Of a stretch of DNA of 64,000 nucleotides, positions 53,900-63,532 are shown in pieces; within the stretch, counting starts at the first letter, position 1, and each line of letters begins with the position of its first letter. This DNA is from an uncultured Oxalobacteraceae bacterium (lineage in GTDB: Bacteria; Pseudomonadota; Gammaproteobacteria; Burkholderiales; Burkholderiaceae_D). The stretch spans positions 1-64,000 of the forward strand of contig CAIWPG010000281.1 of NCBI GenBank assembly GCA_903914535.1. Direction: 5' to 3'. A program made the translations under genes and the position numbers. The notes under the pieces are model-generated. The model was not told the origin of the DNA, ran no database searches, and saw only the letters and a list, made by a program, of their open reading frames with translations.

Positions 53900-55687
53900 A
53901 TGTCTCACCTTGAATCGACTACTGAATCAGGCACTCACGCGCCGCTCTTCTTTACCCGCCATAAGGCATTACTTGAGCAGGCCGTACACGCTATCGGACA
54001 GCGTGGTCACTGGAGTGCATACACCGAAATTCCCAGCACCAGAGTCTACGGTGAAACTGCCAATGACGATGGCAAAGCCGCCTATGAAGCGCAACTCGGA
54101 AAACCATTTGCATTGCAACAGGCGGCGACGATTGGTCTGACCGGGCAAGAAACTTCTCCCTACGGCATCAAACTTGGCATCAGTTATCCTAAAGCCGATC
54201 TGAATCAATTAATACCCGCCATCAAAACAGCATCGCGCGCATGGCGTCAGGCCGGGCCGGAAGTCTGGGCCGGAGTTTCACTCGAAATTTTGCACCGCTT
54301 AAACCAGCGCAGCTTTGAAATTGCCTATGCGGTTATGCACACTACCGGACAATCATTCATCATGTCGTTTCAGGCTGGCAGTCCGCATGCACAAGACCGG
54401 GGACTGGAAGCGATTGCCTATGCATGGCAACAAATGCGCGCCATCCCTGCCCGCACCCAATGGCAAAAACCTCAGGGAAAAAATCCGCCGCTGGATATGA
54501 TCAAGCATTACCACATTGTCCCGCGTGGTATCGGTTTAGTTATCGGCTGCTGTACCTTCCCTACCTGGAACAGCTACCCTGGTTTATTTGCCAGTCTGGC
54601 AACTGGCAATGCCGTGATCGTCAAACCGCACCCCGGCGCTATTTTACCTTTAGCCATTACCGTTGCGATTGCGCGTGAAGTACTGGAAGAAGCCGGTTTT
54701 GATGCCAACATCGTCACGCTGGCAGCACACGAGCAAAGCGACAATACCGCGCTGGAACTGGCGACACGCCCTGAAATCAGCCTGATCGACTTTACCGGCA
54801 GCAGCCAAAACGGCAACTGGCTGGAACGCAATGCCCGTCAGGCGCATGTATTTACCGAAAAAGCCGGCGTCAATCAAATCATCATTGATTCCACTGATGA
54901 CTTTAAGGGTATGGTACGCAACATCGCTTTTTCTCTGTCACTGTATTCAGGTCAGATGTGTACTACGCCACAAAATATTTATATACCCAAAGATGGCATC
55001 ACCACCCCGGAAGGACAAATCAGTTTTGATCAGGTCGCCGCCGCACTGGGTCAGGCCATCGCAAAATTAACTGCCGACCCGGCCAAAGCAGTCGAAGTAC
55101 TCGGTGCAATTCAAAATCCCGGCGTACTGGCACGTATAGAAATGGCACGCCAGCTCGGCACTTCCGGCAACGGTGAAATCGTGCTGGATAGTACAACACT
55201 GACGCACCCCCTGTTTCCCGATGCCTGCATACGCACTCCCTTACTCCTGAAAATACGGGACAGTAAAGCAGCCTGTCTGCGCGAAGAATTTTTTGGCCCG
55301 GTTTCATTTTGCATCGCCACCGAAAACACCGGAGACAGTATTGCCCTGGCTGAGAAAATCGTTACTGAACAGGGCGCATTAACCTTGTCGGTCTACTCCT
55401 GCGACAATGCCGTGATTGCTGCCACAGAACAAGCTGCCTGCGATGCCGGTGTTGCACTATCCATTAACCTGACCGGCGGCGTGTTTGTCAATCAATCTGC
55501 GGCATTCAGCGACTTCCACGGTACCGGCGCTAATCCGGCCGCCAACGCTGCTTTATCGGATGCCGCTTTTGTAGTAAACCGCTTCCGCGTAGTACAAACC
55601 CGCGTACATGCACCGCTTATACCGCAAGCACAAGCAGCAGAAACCATGACACCACCGTCCAAACCACCAGTAAACGGGAGCATCTGA
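53900..55687 (+). CDS. paaN: PaaN-type aldehyde dehydrogenase of phenylacetate degradation
   Basis: About 595 residues; an aldehyde dehydrogenase-fold protein of the type annotated PaaN in betaproteobacteria, without a MaoC domain. The active-site Cys lies in YSGQMCTTPQNIYIP (residue 354 from this start), and VIVKPHPGAILPLAITVAIA and LIDFTGSSQNGNWLE are the NAD-site segments. Two ATG codons are possible; AGGA lies 11 nt before 53900 and only 2 nt before 53891. It coexists with PaaZ, so it may handle a different semialdehyde or serve as a backup. The stop overlaps the paaG start by 1 bp. Confidence 0.9.
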   Translation: MSHLESTTESGTHAPLFFTRHKALLEQAVHAIGQRGHWSAYTEIPSTRVYGETANDDGKAAYEAQLGKPFALQQAATIGLTGQETSPYGIKLGISYPKADLNQLIPAIKTASRAWRQAGPEVWAGVSLEILHRLNQRSFEIAYAVMHTTGQSFIMSFQAGSPHAQDRGLEAIAYAWQQMRAIPARTQWQKPQGKNPPLDMIKHYHIVPRGIGLVIGCCTFPTWNSYPGLFASLATGNAVIVKPHPGAILPLAITVAIAREVLEEAGFDANIVTLAAHEQSDNTALELATRPEISLIDFTGSSQNGNWLERNARQAHVFTEKAGVNQIIIDSTDDFKGMVRNIAFSLSLYSGQMCTTPQNIYIPKDGITTPEGQISFDQVAAALGQAIAKLTADPAKAVEVLGAIQNPGVLARIEMARQLGTSGNGEIVLDSTTLTHPLFPDACIRTPLLLKIRDSKAACLREEFFGPVSFCIATENTGDSIALAEKIVTEQGALTLSVYSCDNAVIAATEQAACDAGVALSINLTGGVFVNQSAAFSDFHGTGANPAANAALSDAAFVVNRFRVVQTRVHAPLIPQAQAAETMTPPSKPPVNGSI

Positions 55688-56478
55688 TGCATTACGACCA
55701 TATTCTGTTCGACATTAATGCAGGCATTGCACGTCTGACCTTCAATCGTCCTGACAAGCTCAATAGTTTTAATACCGCGATGCATCTGGAAGTAAAACAC
55801 GCTCTGGAACAACTCAGCACGGATACGGACGCACGGGTTCTGGTATTGACCGGAGCCGGACGCGGATTTTGTGCCGGACAAGATTTAGGCGACAGAGCAG
55901 TATCTTCCGGTGATGCACCCGTAGATCTTGGTGCCTCGGTTGAGAAATACTATGCACCGCTGGTACTGGCCTTACGCAACCTGCCTATGCCGGTCATCTG
56001 CGCCGTCAATGGTGTTGCCGCCGGAGCCGGAGCCAATCTGGCACTGGCCGCGGATATCGTCATTGCCGCCAGATCAGCATCCTTTGTCGAAGCATTTTGC
56101 CGGCTCGGTTTGATACCCGACACCGGCGGAACTTATTTCCTGCCACGTTTAATTGGTAACGCCCGCGCCATGGGACTGGCCATGCTCGGTGAAAAACTGA
56201 CCGCCGAACGTGCTGAAAGCTGGGGACTGATCTGGAAATGCGTAGACGATGCAACACTGGAAGCAGAAGTCACAAAACTCGCTACCCATTTTTCCCAGGC
56301 ACCGACCAAAGGATTAGCACGCACCAAACAGGCCATTTACGCCAGTGCCTCCAATTCACTGGAAACCCAGCTGAATCTGGAACGTGACATGATGCGTGAA
56401 TTGGGTAACAGCCATGATTACCGTGAAGGTGTAGCTGCCTTCATGGAAAAACGTCCGCCTCAATTCAAGGGAGTCTGA
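55687..56478 (+). CDS. paaG: Ring-1,2-epoxyphenylacetyl-CoA isomerase PaaG
   Basis: 263 residues of the enoyl-CoA hydratase/isomerase family. GAGRGFCAGQDLGDR with VDLGASVEKYYAPLVLALRN and ICAVNGVAAGAGANLALAAD matches PaaG rather than the hydratase PaaF. It turns the ring epoxide into oxepin-CoA. The catalytic Asp in LIPDTGGTYFLPR is present. It shares its first base with the paaN stop codon and lies 3 bp before paaH. Confidence 0.92.
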   Translation: MHYDHILFDINAGIARLTFNRPDKLNSFNTAMHLEVKHALEQLSTDTDARVLVLTGAGRGFCAGQDLGDRAVSSGDAPVDLGASVEKYYAPLVLALRNLPMPVICAVNGVAAGAGANLALAADIVIAARSASFVEAFCRLGLIPDTGGTYFLPRLIGNARAMGLAMLGEKLTAERAESWGLIWKCVDDATLEAEVTKLATHFSQAPTKGLARTKQAIYASASNSLETQLNLERDMMRELGNSHDYREGVAAFMEKRPPQFKGV

Positions 56479-56481
56479 ACC

Positions 56482-58047
56482 ATGATAATTGCAAACAGCA
56501 CATTGCCTGACCCGGCACTCCCCTCCGCCTGCACCATCGCCATCATCGGCAGCGGAGCCATGGGTGCAGGCATTGCCCAGATTGCTGCCAGCGCCGGACA
56601 CCAGGTCAAACTGGTGGATATGCGTGCCGATGCAGCAAAATCAGCCATCGCCGGTATTCGCGCCACCTACAACAAACTGGCAGATAAAGGCAAAATGCGT
56701 CAGGAACAGGCCGATGCAGCAGGACAGCGTTTGCATGTTGCGACAATGGACGATCTGGCGGATGCCGCACTGGTGATTGAAGCCATTGTTGAAAATCTGG
56801 ACGCCAAACGCGAGTTATTCGCTCAACTGGAAGCCGTCGTAAGCGACGACTGCATCTTAGCGACCAATACCTCATCCATTTCGGTCACCGCCATCGGGGC
56901 AAAGCTGCGTCGCCCGCAACGTCTGGTCGGCATGCATTTCTTTAATCCGGTGCCATTAATGGCTCTGGTTGAAGTCGTCAGCGGTCTGGCCAGTGACCGT
57001 GCTGTTGCAGATACGGTATATGCCACAAGTATTTCCTGGGGCAAAAGCCCGGTACACACCATTTCCACTCCGGGCTTTATTGTTAACCGGCTGGCACGTC
57101 CCTACTATGCAGAAAGCCTGCGGGTAGCGACCGAACAAGCCGCCACACCGGCCACCCTGGATGCCGTCATGCGCGAATCCGGCGGGTTCCGTATGGGGCC
57201 GTTTGAACTCATGGATCTGATCGGACACGACGTTAATTTTTCTGTCACCTGCTCCGTATTTGCCAGTTATTTCAACGACCAGCGCTTTACACCTTCACTC
57301 TTGCAACAGGAATTAGTTAACGCCGGTTTTCTGGGACGTAAAACCGGGCGCGGTTTCTATCAATATGGCGACAATGCCAGCGCCGTCGTGCCGCAAACTG
57401 AGCTGCCATATCCGGCACCCCGGCACATCGTACTACGTGCGCAACATACTGTTGCTGACGTACTGGCTGCGCGTCTGCCTGCGCAGGATGCAAATACACA
57501 AACACCGGTACAACGCTCTCTGTTTGAAGGGGAAGACGATACCCTTCTGCAATGCGGCCTGGCAACGATCTGTATCACCGATGGCCGCAGCGCCACACAA
57601 CGTGCCGCAGACAATGCGACGCCCGATACCGTGTTACTGGATCTGGCGCTGGACTATAACCGCGCCACACGCATCGCCTTAAGCCGTGCCGATCAATGCA
57701 GTGATGCTGCCTACCAGGATGCTGTCGGATTTTTTCAGCGGGCCGGCTATACCGTATCAACTCTGGGTGACGTGCCGGGCATGGTGGTCATGCGCACCGT
57801 AGCTATGCTGGCAAATGAAGCTGCCGATGCCGTCAATCAGGGAGTTTGCAGTGCGCTGGCCGCAGACACTGCAATGCAAAAAGGAGTTAACTATCCGCTG
57901 GGGCCATTAGCCTGGGCTGATAAGCTGGGATTGAACACCGTTTACAACGTGCTCAAGCACCTGAGCCAGAGTTACGGCGAAGACCGTTATCGTATTTCGC
58001 CCCTGATTCATCGAAAACTGGCAAGTGGAGCACAATTCCATGGCTGA
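56482..58047 (+). CDS. paaH: 3-hydroxyadipyl-CoA dehydrogenase PaaH (long form)
   Basis: 521 residues: an N-terminal Rossmann NAD-binding domain (IAIIGSGAMGAGIAQIAASAG), the HAD catalytic segment (MHFFNPVPLMALVEVVSGLA; TPGFIVNRLARPYYAESL) and a duplicated C-terminal 3-hydroxyacyl-CoA dehydrogenase domain, as in the roughly 500-residue PaaH proteins. It oxidises 3-hydroxyadipyl-CoA to 3-oxoadipyl-CoA. The 3' end overlaps paaI by 8 bp. Confidence 0.93.
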   Translation: MIIANSTLPDPALPSACTIAIIGSGAMGAGIAQIAASAGHQVKLVDMRADAAKSAIAGIRATYNKLADKGKMRQEQADAAGQRLHVATMDDLADAALVIEAIVENLDAKRELFAQLEAVVSDDCILATNTSSISVTAIGAKLRRPQRLVGMHFFNPVPLMALVEVVSGLASDRAVADTVYATSISWGKSPVHTISTPGFIVNRLARPYYAESLRVATEQAATPATLDAVMRESGGFRMGPFELMDLIGHDVNFSVTCSVFASYFNDQRFTPSLLQQELVNAGFLGRKTGRGFYQYGDNASAVVPQTELPYPAPRHIVLRAQHTVADVLAARLPAQDANTQTPVQRSLFEGEDDTLLQCGLATICITDGRSATQRAADNATPDTVLLDLALDYNRATRIALSRADQCSDAAYQDAVGFFQRAGYTVSTLGDVPGMVVMRTVAMLANEAADAVNQGVCSALAADTAMQKGVNYPLGPLAWADKLGLNTVYNVLKHLSQSYGEDRYRISPLIHRKLASGAQFHG

Positions 58048-58507
58048 TATCACCACTACGGCAACCAGTGCAGAAGCACAAAAATTAGCTAATGCAGTAG
58101 CACAAGCCAGCGCAGCATTTATGTTCGGACGCGATGCTGCAACACAATCGCTGGGCATATCCATCGCAAAAGTGGCTCCGGGCTACGCACAATTAATTAT
58201 GCCGGTACGACCGGATATGCTAAATGGGCACCAAACCTGCCATGGCGGATTTATTTTTTCCCTGGCTGACAGCGCTTTTGCTTTTGCCTGTAACAGTTAT
58301 AACCGCAACACCGTTGGTTCCGGCTGCACCATTGATTACCTGGCACCGGGACAGGCAGGAGATGTATTGACTGCCACAGCCACAGAACAAGCCAGAGGCG
58401 GCAAAACCGGCCTTTACGATGTTACGGTATCCAATCAGGATGGCGTACGGATTGCCCTGTTTCGCGGAAAATCTTATCAGGTACATGGCACGGTATTACC
58501 AGCCTGA
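58040..58507 (+). CDS. paaI: PaaI hotdog-fold thioesterase
   Basis: 155 residues from the ATG at 58040 (GTGGAG upstream; a GTG at 58025 is in frame). The hotdog signature LNGHQTCHGGFIFSLADSAFAFACN is present (MLNGHQTCHGG with the catalytic Asp in LADSAF). PaaI hydrolyses ring-hydroxylated or stalled phenylacetyl-CoA derivatives to free CoA. It overlaps paaH and lies 108 bp before paaK. Confidence 0.93.
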   Translation: MADITTTATSAEAQKLANAVAQASAAFMFGRDAATQSLGISIAKVAPGYAQLIMPVRPDMLNGHQTCHGGFIFSLADSAFAFACNSYNRNTVGSGCTIDYLAPGQAGDVLTATATEQARGGKTGLYDVTVSNQDGVRIALFRGKSYQVHGTVLPA

Positions 58508-58615
58508 CGATCGGGATGCAGTACCCCGATCAACAGTCTGTACATTATAAAAACGACCAGCGGATATGGATAAAAAAACCTGCCGCCTGACTGATACACC
58601 ATTGAAGGAGACACA

Positions 58616-59944
58616 ATGACACGACGCATACCATCCCCGGTCGAATTAGATCCGATTGAGCGGGCAAGTAAAGATGAACTGCAGGCATTGCAGTTACAAC
58701 GCATGCAATGGTCATTAAAGCATGCTTACGATAATGTTCCTCATTATCGTGCCGCATTTGACGCTGCAGGCGTACACCCGGGCGATTTAAAATCACTGGC
58801 AGATCTGGCCAAATTTCCCTTTACCGGCAAAAAAGAATTACGTGACAATTATCCCTTCGGTATGTTTGCCGTTCCGCGCGAACAGATCTCGCGGGTGCAT
58901 GCCTCCAGCGGAACCACCGGTCAGCCTACCGTGGTCGGCTATACCGCCAATGACATCGACACCTGGGCCAATGTGGTGGCACGCTCAATCCGGGCCGCAG
59001 GCGGACGACGCGGCGACATGGTGCATATCGCCTACGGCTACGGCTTATTTACCGGCGGACTGGGTGCACATTACGGCGCCGAACGTCTGGGCTGTACCGT
59101 TATCCCGATGTCTGGCGGACAAACTGAAAAACAAGTGCAATTGATCCGGGACTTTAAGCCGGAAATCATCATGGTCACGCCATCCTATATGCTCAATATT
59201 ATCGAAGAGTTTACCCGTCAGGGTATGGATGCCGCTGAGAGTTCACTTAAAATTGGCATCTTTGGTGCAGAACCCTGGACCGACGGCATGCGCGCCGAAA
59301 TAGAAAACCGCGCCGGCATTGATGCGGTTGATATTTATGGTTTATCCGAAGTCATGGGACCCGGTGTTGCATGTGAATGCATCGAAAGCAAAGACGGCCC
59401 GGTTATTTGGGAAGATCATTTTTATCCTGAAATTATCGACCCGGTCACCGGCGACGTATTACCGGATGGTGAAGTCGGCGAACTGGTATTTACCTCACTG
59501 AGTAAAGAGGCATTACCGATTATCCGCTACCGTACCCGCGACTTAACCAGTTTGTTGCCACCGACCTCACGCTCCATGCGCCGCATAGGTAAAATTACCG
59601 GTCGCTCCGATGACATGCTCATCATTCGCGGCGTCAATGTGTTCCCGAGCCAGATTGAAGAACTCATTCTTAAAATCCCGCAACTGGCACCACATTACCA
59701 GTTATTACTTAATCGCAATGGTCACATGGATACGGTTGAAGTGCTGGCTGAGTTCCGGCATGACCTCGGCGTTGGTGTCTCTGAAAACGATACCAACGCA
59801 CTGGCAGCAAAACTACAACATGCCATCAAAACTTATGTCGGCATCTCCACTAAAGTCACCGTAATGCGTCCCGACAGTATTGAACGCACTGCCACAGGCA
59901 AAGCCAGACGCGTGATTGATAAACGGCCTAAATATACTAATTAA
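58616..59944 (+). CDS. paaK: Phenylacetate--CoA ligase
   Basis: 442 residues of the adenylate-forming family. ATP-binding motif SSGTTGQPTVVGYT, then YGYGLFTGGLGAHYGAERLG, the YGLSEVMGPGVACEC core and the C-terminal RSDDMLIIRGVNVFPSQIEE hinge. It activates phenylacetate to phenylacetyl-CoA, the entry step for external phenylacetate. AAGGAGAC precedes the ATG. It sits in the operon between paaI and paaJ. Confidence 0.96.
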   Translation: MTRRIPSPVELDPIERASKDELQALQLQRMQWSLKHAYDNVPHYRAAFDAAGVHPGDLKSLADLAKFPFTGKKELRDNYPFGMFAVPREQISRVHASSGTTGQPTVVGYTANDIDTWANVVARSIRAAGGRRGDMVHIAYGYGLFTGGLGAHYGAERLGCTVIPMSGGQTEKQVQLIRDFKPEIIMVTPSYMLNIIEEFTRQGMDAAESSLKIGIFGAEPWTDGMRAEIENRAGIDAVDIYGLSEVMGPGVACECIESKDGPVIWEDHFYPEIIDPVTGDVLPDGEVGELVFTSLSKEALPIIRYRTRDLTSLLPPTSRSMRRIGKITGRSDDMLIIRGVNVFPSQIEELILKIPQLAPHYQLLLNRNGHMDTVEVLAEFRHDLGVGVSENDTNALAAKLQHAIKTYVGISTKVTVMRPDSIERTATGKARRVIDKRPKYTN

Positions 59945-60018
59945 CCAGGATGGATACTGACCGGTACAACGGTCAGTAAAAGGGCATCTTTAACGGCTAA
60001 TTCAAGATCAGGAATACC

Positions 60019-61233
60019 ATGTTAACTAATAAAAACGCATATATTTGCGATGCAATCCGTACCCCCTTCGGCCGTTACGGCGGAGCCTTATCTTCCGTCC
60101 GTACCGATGACCTGGGTGCATTGCCGATCCGGGCCCTGATGGAACGGAATCCGACAGTCGACTGGAGCCAGGTCGATGATGTGGTGTACGGCTGTGCCAA
60201 TCAGGCCGGTGAAGACAACCGCAATATCGGCAGAATGGCAGCCTTGCTGGCAGGTTTGCCTGTCGACGTACCGGGAACAACAGTCAATCGCTTATGCGGC
60301 TCCAGTCTGGATGCCGTCGGCATTGCAGCGCGCAGTATTAAATCCGGCGAAACCAGCCTGATGATTGCAGGTGGGGTGGAGAGCATGAGCCGCGCACCAT
60401 TCGTGATGGGAAAAACCGACAGTCCGTTTTCACGTTCGGTCAAAATCGAAGATACCACTATAGGATGGCGCTTCGTCAATCCTTTAATGAAAGCGGCTTA
60501 CGGTATCGATTCTATGCCGGAAACTGCTGAAAATGTTGCGGATGATTTTGGTATCAGCCGTGCCGATCAGGATGCGCTGGCAGTACGTAGCCAGCAACGC
60601 TGGGCAGCGGCAAATGCAGCCGGAATTTTTTCCGGCGAAATCATTCCGGTCAGCCTGCCACAAAAAAAGGGCGACCCTGTCATTTTTTCCAGCGATGAAC
60701 ACCCGCGCCCGGAAACAACACTGGCTATGCTGGCCAGACTGAAAGGTGTAGTACGTGCCGACGGCACCGTCACTGCCGGCAATGCCTCTGGCGTCAACGA
60801 TGGCGCCTGCGCCATTCTGATCGCTTCCGGCGATGCTGCACAGCGCCACGGACTGACACCGCGCGCACGGATCGTCGGTATGGCCTGCGCCGGTCTGGCA
60901 CCACGCATCATGGGATTCGGCCCCTCACCGGCTACTAAGAAATTACTGGCACAAACCGGTCTGACACTGGATCAAATGGATGTGATTGAGCTGAACGAAG
61001 CCTTTGCCGCACAAGCTCTGGCGGTGTTGCGTGATCTGGGCTTGCCTGATGATGCCGCGCATGTCAATGCCTATGGCGGTGCCATCGCCATGGGACACCC
61101 GCTGGGAGCCTCCGGCGCACGTCTGGTAATGACGGCACTGAATCAACTGGAACGCATCAATGGCCGCTACGCTTTATGCACCATGTGCATAGGAGTAGGC
61201 CAAGGTATTGCACTGATTATCGAACGTATCTGA
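60019..61233 (+). CDS. paaJ: 3-oxoadipyl-CoA/3-oxo-5,6-dehydrosuberyl-CoA thiolase
   Basis: 404 residues of a degradative thiolase: nucleophile Cys in VNRLCGSSLDAVGIAAR (near 94), the His in NAYGGAIAMGHPLGASGARLV and the second Cys in ALCTMCIGVGQGIAL. AIRTPFGRYGGALSSVRTDDLGALPI is the PaaJ/PcaF-type N terminus. It cleaves 3-oxo-5,6-dehydrosuberyl-CoA and 3-oxoadipyl-CoA at two steps of the pathway, ending with succinyl-CoA and acetyl-CoA. It is the last catabolic gene before a hairpin and the transporter genes. Confidence 0.95.
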   Translation: MLTNKNAYICDAIRTPFGRYGGALSSVRTDDLGALPIRALMERNPTVDWSQVDDVVYGCANQAGEDNRNIGRMAALLAGLPVDVPGTTVNRLCGSSLDAVGIAARSIKSGETSLMIAGGVESMSRAPFVMGKTDSPFSRSVKIEDTTIGWRFVNPLMKAAYGIDSMPETAENVADDFGISRADQDALAVRSQQRWAAANAAGIFSGEIIPVSLPQKKGDPVIFSSDEHPRPETTLAMLARLKGVVRADGTVTAGNASGVNDGACAILIASGDAAQRHGLTPRARIVGMACAGLAPRIMGFGPSPATKKLLAQTGLTLDQMDVIELNEAFAAQALAVLRDLGLPDDAAHVNAYGGAIAMGHPLGASGARLVMTALNQLERINGRYALCTMCIGVGQGIALIIERI

Positions 61234-61246
61234 ATAGCATTAAAAC

Positions 61247-61290
61247 GGCAAAAAAAGGGGGTATATCTGCACTCCCCCCCCACTTTTGCC
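61247..61290 (+). terminator. Terminator after paaJ
   Basis: GGCAAAA at the left (61247 onward) pairs with TTTTGCC at 61284-61290, and GGGGG with the run of C inside, giving an interrupted hairpin in the 178-bp gap before livJ. No clean T-run follows. Confidence 0.5.
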
Positions 61291-61411
61291 TGTAGCACCA
61301 GTAAATAAGTTGTATCAGTTACATAAATAAGCCTGCTGCTAAAAACAGGCAGAAGTAAGCGTCACCCAATTAAAATAAAATGACAATAATTTAATCCGGA
61401 CGGAGACAACA

Positions 61412-62575
61412 ATGAAAAACTTCACCATGAGCAAGCGCTTCCTGATTGGCGCTGCACTGATTTCATGCACACTGGGTAGCATACAAACAGCAAACGCAGC
61501 CGACGCCATCCGGATAGGTTCCATTCTTTCCGTCTCTGGACCTGCCGCATTTCTGGGTGACCCCGAACTCAATACGCTACAAACTTATATAGAAAAAATT
61601 AATGCGGCCGGTGGCGTGCTGGGACGTAAACTGGAACTGGTTCATTATGATGACGGCGGCGAATCCGTCAAAGCAAACAGCTTTGCCAAACGCCTGATTG
61701 AATCTGATAATGTCGATGTGATTATCGGTGGCACGACTACCGGTGCCACCATGGCTGCCATACCATTAGCAGAAAAAGCCAATATTCCCTTTATCTCGCT
61801 GGCCGGTGCCGTCGTAATTATTGAACCGGTCAAAAAATGGGTCTTCAAGACACCCCATACTGACCGTATGGCCGCAGAAAAAGTGTTTGAAGATATGAAA
61901 AAAAGAGGCATCAGTAAAGTTGGCCTGCTCTCCGAAACCAGTGGCTTCGGGCAGTCCGGACGTAAAGAAGTACAGGGAGTAGCCGCCAATTATGGCATCA
62001 CCCTGGTTGCCGATGAAACTTACGGACCTAAAGACACCGACACCACGCCCCAGCTGACCAAAATCATCAATGCCCCCGGCGTGCAGGCCATTTTCGTTTT
62101 TGGCCTGGGTCAGGGCCCGGCCATCGTCACCAAAAATGCCGGACAACTTGGCAATAAACTGCCACTGTACCAATCGCACGGAGTAGCTTCCGGCGAATTC
62201 ATTAAACTGGCCGGAAAAAATGCCGAAGGCGTGCGCCTGCCAACCCCGGCTATACTGATTGCCGATGCCTTGCCTGCCAGTGACGCGCAAAAAGCCGTGG
62301 TGGTTTCCTATAACAAAACTTATCGTGATAAATACAAAACCGAACCATCTACTTTTGGCGCTTATGCTTTCGATGCCCTGAGCTTGTATATTGATGCGGT
62401 TAAACGTGCCGGCTCTGTCGACAAAGCTAAAGTGCGGACTGCACTGGAACAAACCAAAGGGTTTATCGGTACTACCGGCGTGGTAAATATGTCGGCTACC
62501 GACCATCTCGGACTCAATTTAAGTGCCTTCCGCATGGTTGAAGTAAATCATGGTGACTGGCTTATCCTGAAATAA
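61412..62575 (+). CDS. Branched-chain-amino-acid-type ABC transporter substrate-binding protein
   Basis: 387 residues with a signal peptide (cut about ANA-AD near residue 30) and the type I periplasmic-binding fold of the LivJ family (IRIGSILSVSGPAAFLGDPE, INAAGGVLGRKLELVHYDDGG, VIIGGTTTGATMAAIPLAEK). It captures a small carboxylate or amino acid in the periplasm. Genes of this type next to paa clusters may carry phenylacetate or another aromatic acid; this rests only on position. GACGGAGA precedes the ATG. Confidence 0.88.
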   Translation: MKNFTMSKRFLIGAALISCTLGSIQTANAADAIRIGSILSVSGPAAFLGDPELNTLQTYIEKINAAGGVLGRKLELVHYDDGGESVKANSFAKRLIESDNVDVIIGGTTTGATMAAIPLAEKANIPFISLAGAVVIIEPVKKWVFKTPHTDRMAAEKVFEDMKKRGISKVGLLSETSGFGQSGRKEVQGVAANYGITLVADETYGPKDTDTTPQLTKIINAPGVQAIFVFGLGQGPAIVTKNAGQLGNKLPLYQSHGVASGEFIKLAGKNAEGVRLPTPAILIADALPASDAQKAVVVSYNKTYRDKYKTEPSTFGAYAFDALSLYIDAVKRAGSVDKAKVRTALEQTKGFIGTTGVVNMSATDHLGLNLSAFRMVEVNHGDWLILK

Positions 62576-62656
62576 TTTTAATGTGACTCTATCGTGATTT
62601 CGCCGGGGTCTTTCCGACTCCCGGAATCCGCAAACGGATCATTATAAGGATAATCC

Positions 62657-63532
62657 ATGCTCGCACAATTTCTTCAATTCCTGTTTTCAGGAATGACCAC
62701 AGGTGCTGCCTACGCGCTGGCAGCACTGGGCTTTACCCTTATCTATAACACCAGCAATGTAATCAATTTTGCGCAAGGCGAATTCATTATGCTGGGCGGA
62801 ATGTTTTCATCCGCTCTGCTCAGTTTCGGTTTACCACTCCCGGCAGCGATTGTGCTGGCAGTAGCAGCAACCGGCATCATCGGTCTGCTTTTAGAAAAAA
62901 TCGCCATAGAACCGGCTAATAATGCCGAAGTAGTGACCCTGATTATTATTACCATCGGAGCTTCACTGACCATCCGGGGGCTGGTACAAGTCTGGCTGGG
63001 CAAAGATAATCATGCCCTGCCTGCCTTTTCCGGTGAAACCCCGCTGCGTGTTTTAGGTGCAAGCCTGCTGCCACAAAGTTTATGGGTACTTGGAGTAGCA
63101 TTGCTTATGGTGCTATTACTAGGCTGGTTTTTTGGCAAAACACGCTACGGCAAAGCCATGCTGGCGACGTCGCATAACAAACTGGCCGCACAACTGGCCG
63201 GTATTAATACCTCTCGCATCGTATTGTTATCCTTCGGACTTTCTGCTGTTCTGGGTGCAGTGGGCGGCATCATACTGGCACCGATAACATATACATCGTA
63301 CGACGTCGGCATCATGCTGGGAATGAAGGGCTTTGTTGCTGCAGTACTGGGTGGTCTTGGCGGTGGTCTTGGTGCAATTGCAGGAGGACTCATTTTAGGC
63401 ATAACGGAATCCATAACGGCAGGCTATATTTCATCTGCCTATAAAGATGCTGTGCCATTCATCCTGATATTACTCATTCTGTTTTTCCGTCCGGGCGGAT
63501 TATTCAGCGCAAAAACCACGGAGCGTGTATGA
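62657..63532 (+). CDS. LivH-type ABC transporter permease
   Basis: 291 residues, about eight membrane helices, with the LivH hallmark start LQFLFSGMTTGAAYALAALGFTLIYN and the loop KTRYGKAMLATSHNKLAAQLAGIN. It forms the membrane channel with the LivM-type protein and follows the binding-protein gene by 81 bp. The stop codon overlaps the next gene by 4 bp (ATGA). Confidence 0.92.
   Translation: MLAQFLQFLFSGMTTGAAYALAALGFTLIYNTSNVINFAQGEFIMLGGMFSSALLSFGLPLPAAIVLAVAATGIIGLLLEKIAIEPANNAEVVTLIIITIGASLTIRGLVQVWLGKDNHALPAFSGETPLRVLGASLLPQSLWVLGVALLMVLLLGWFFGKTRYGKAMLATSHNKLAAQLAGINTSRIVLLSFGLSAVLGAVGGIILAPITYTSYDVGIMLGMKGFVAAVLGGLGGGLGAIAGGLILGITESITAGYISSAYKDAVPFILILLILFFRPGGLFSAKTTERV

Noticed and set aside
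61766-62506. 246-codon open frame on the minus strand
   Set aside because: It is a shadow of the LivJ-type gene, with no family features or ribosome-binding site.
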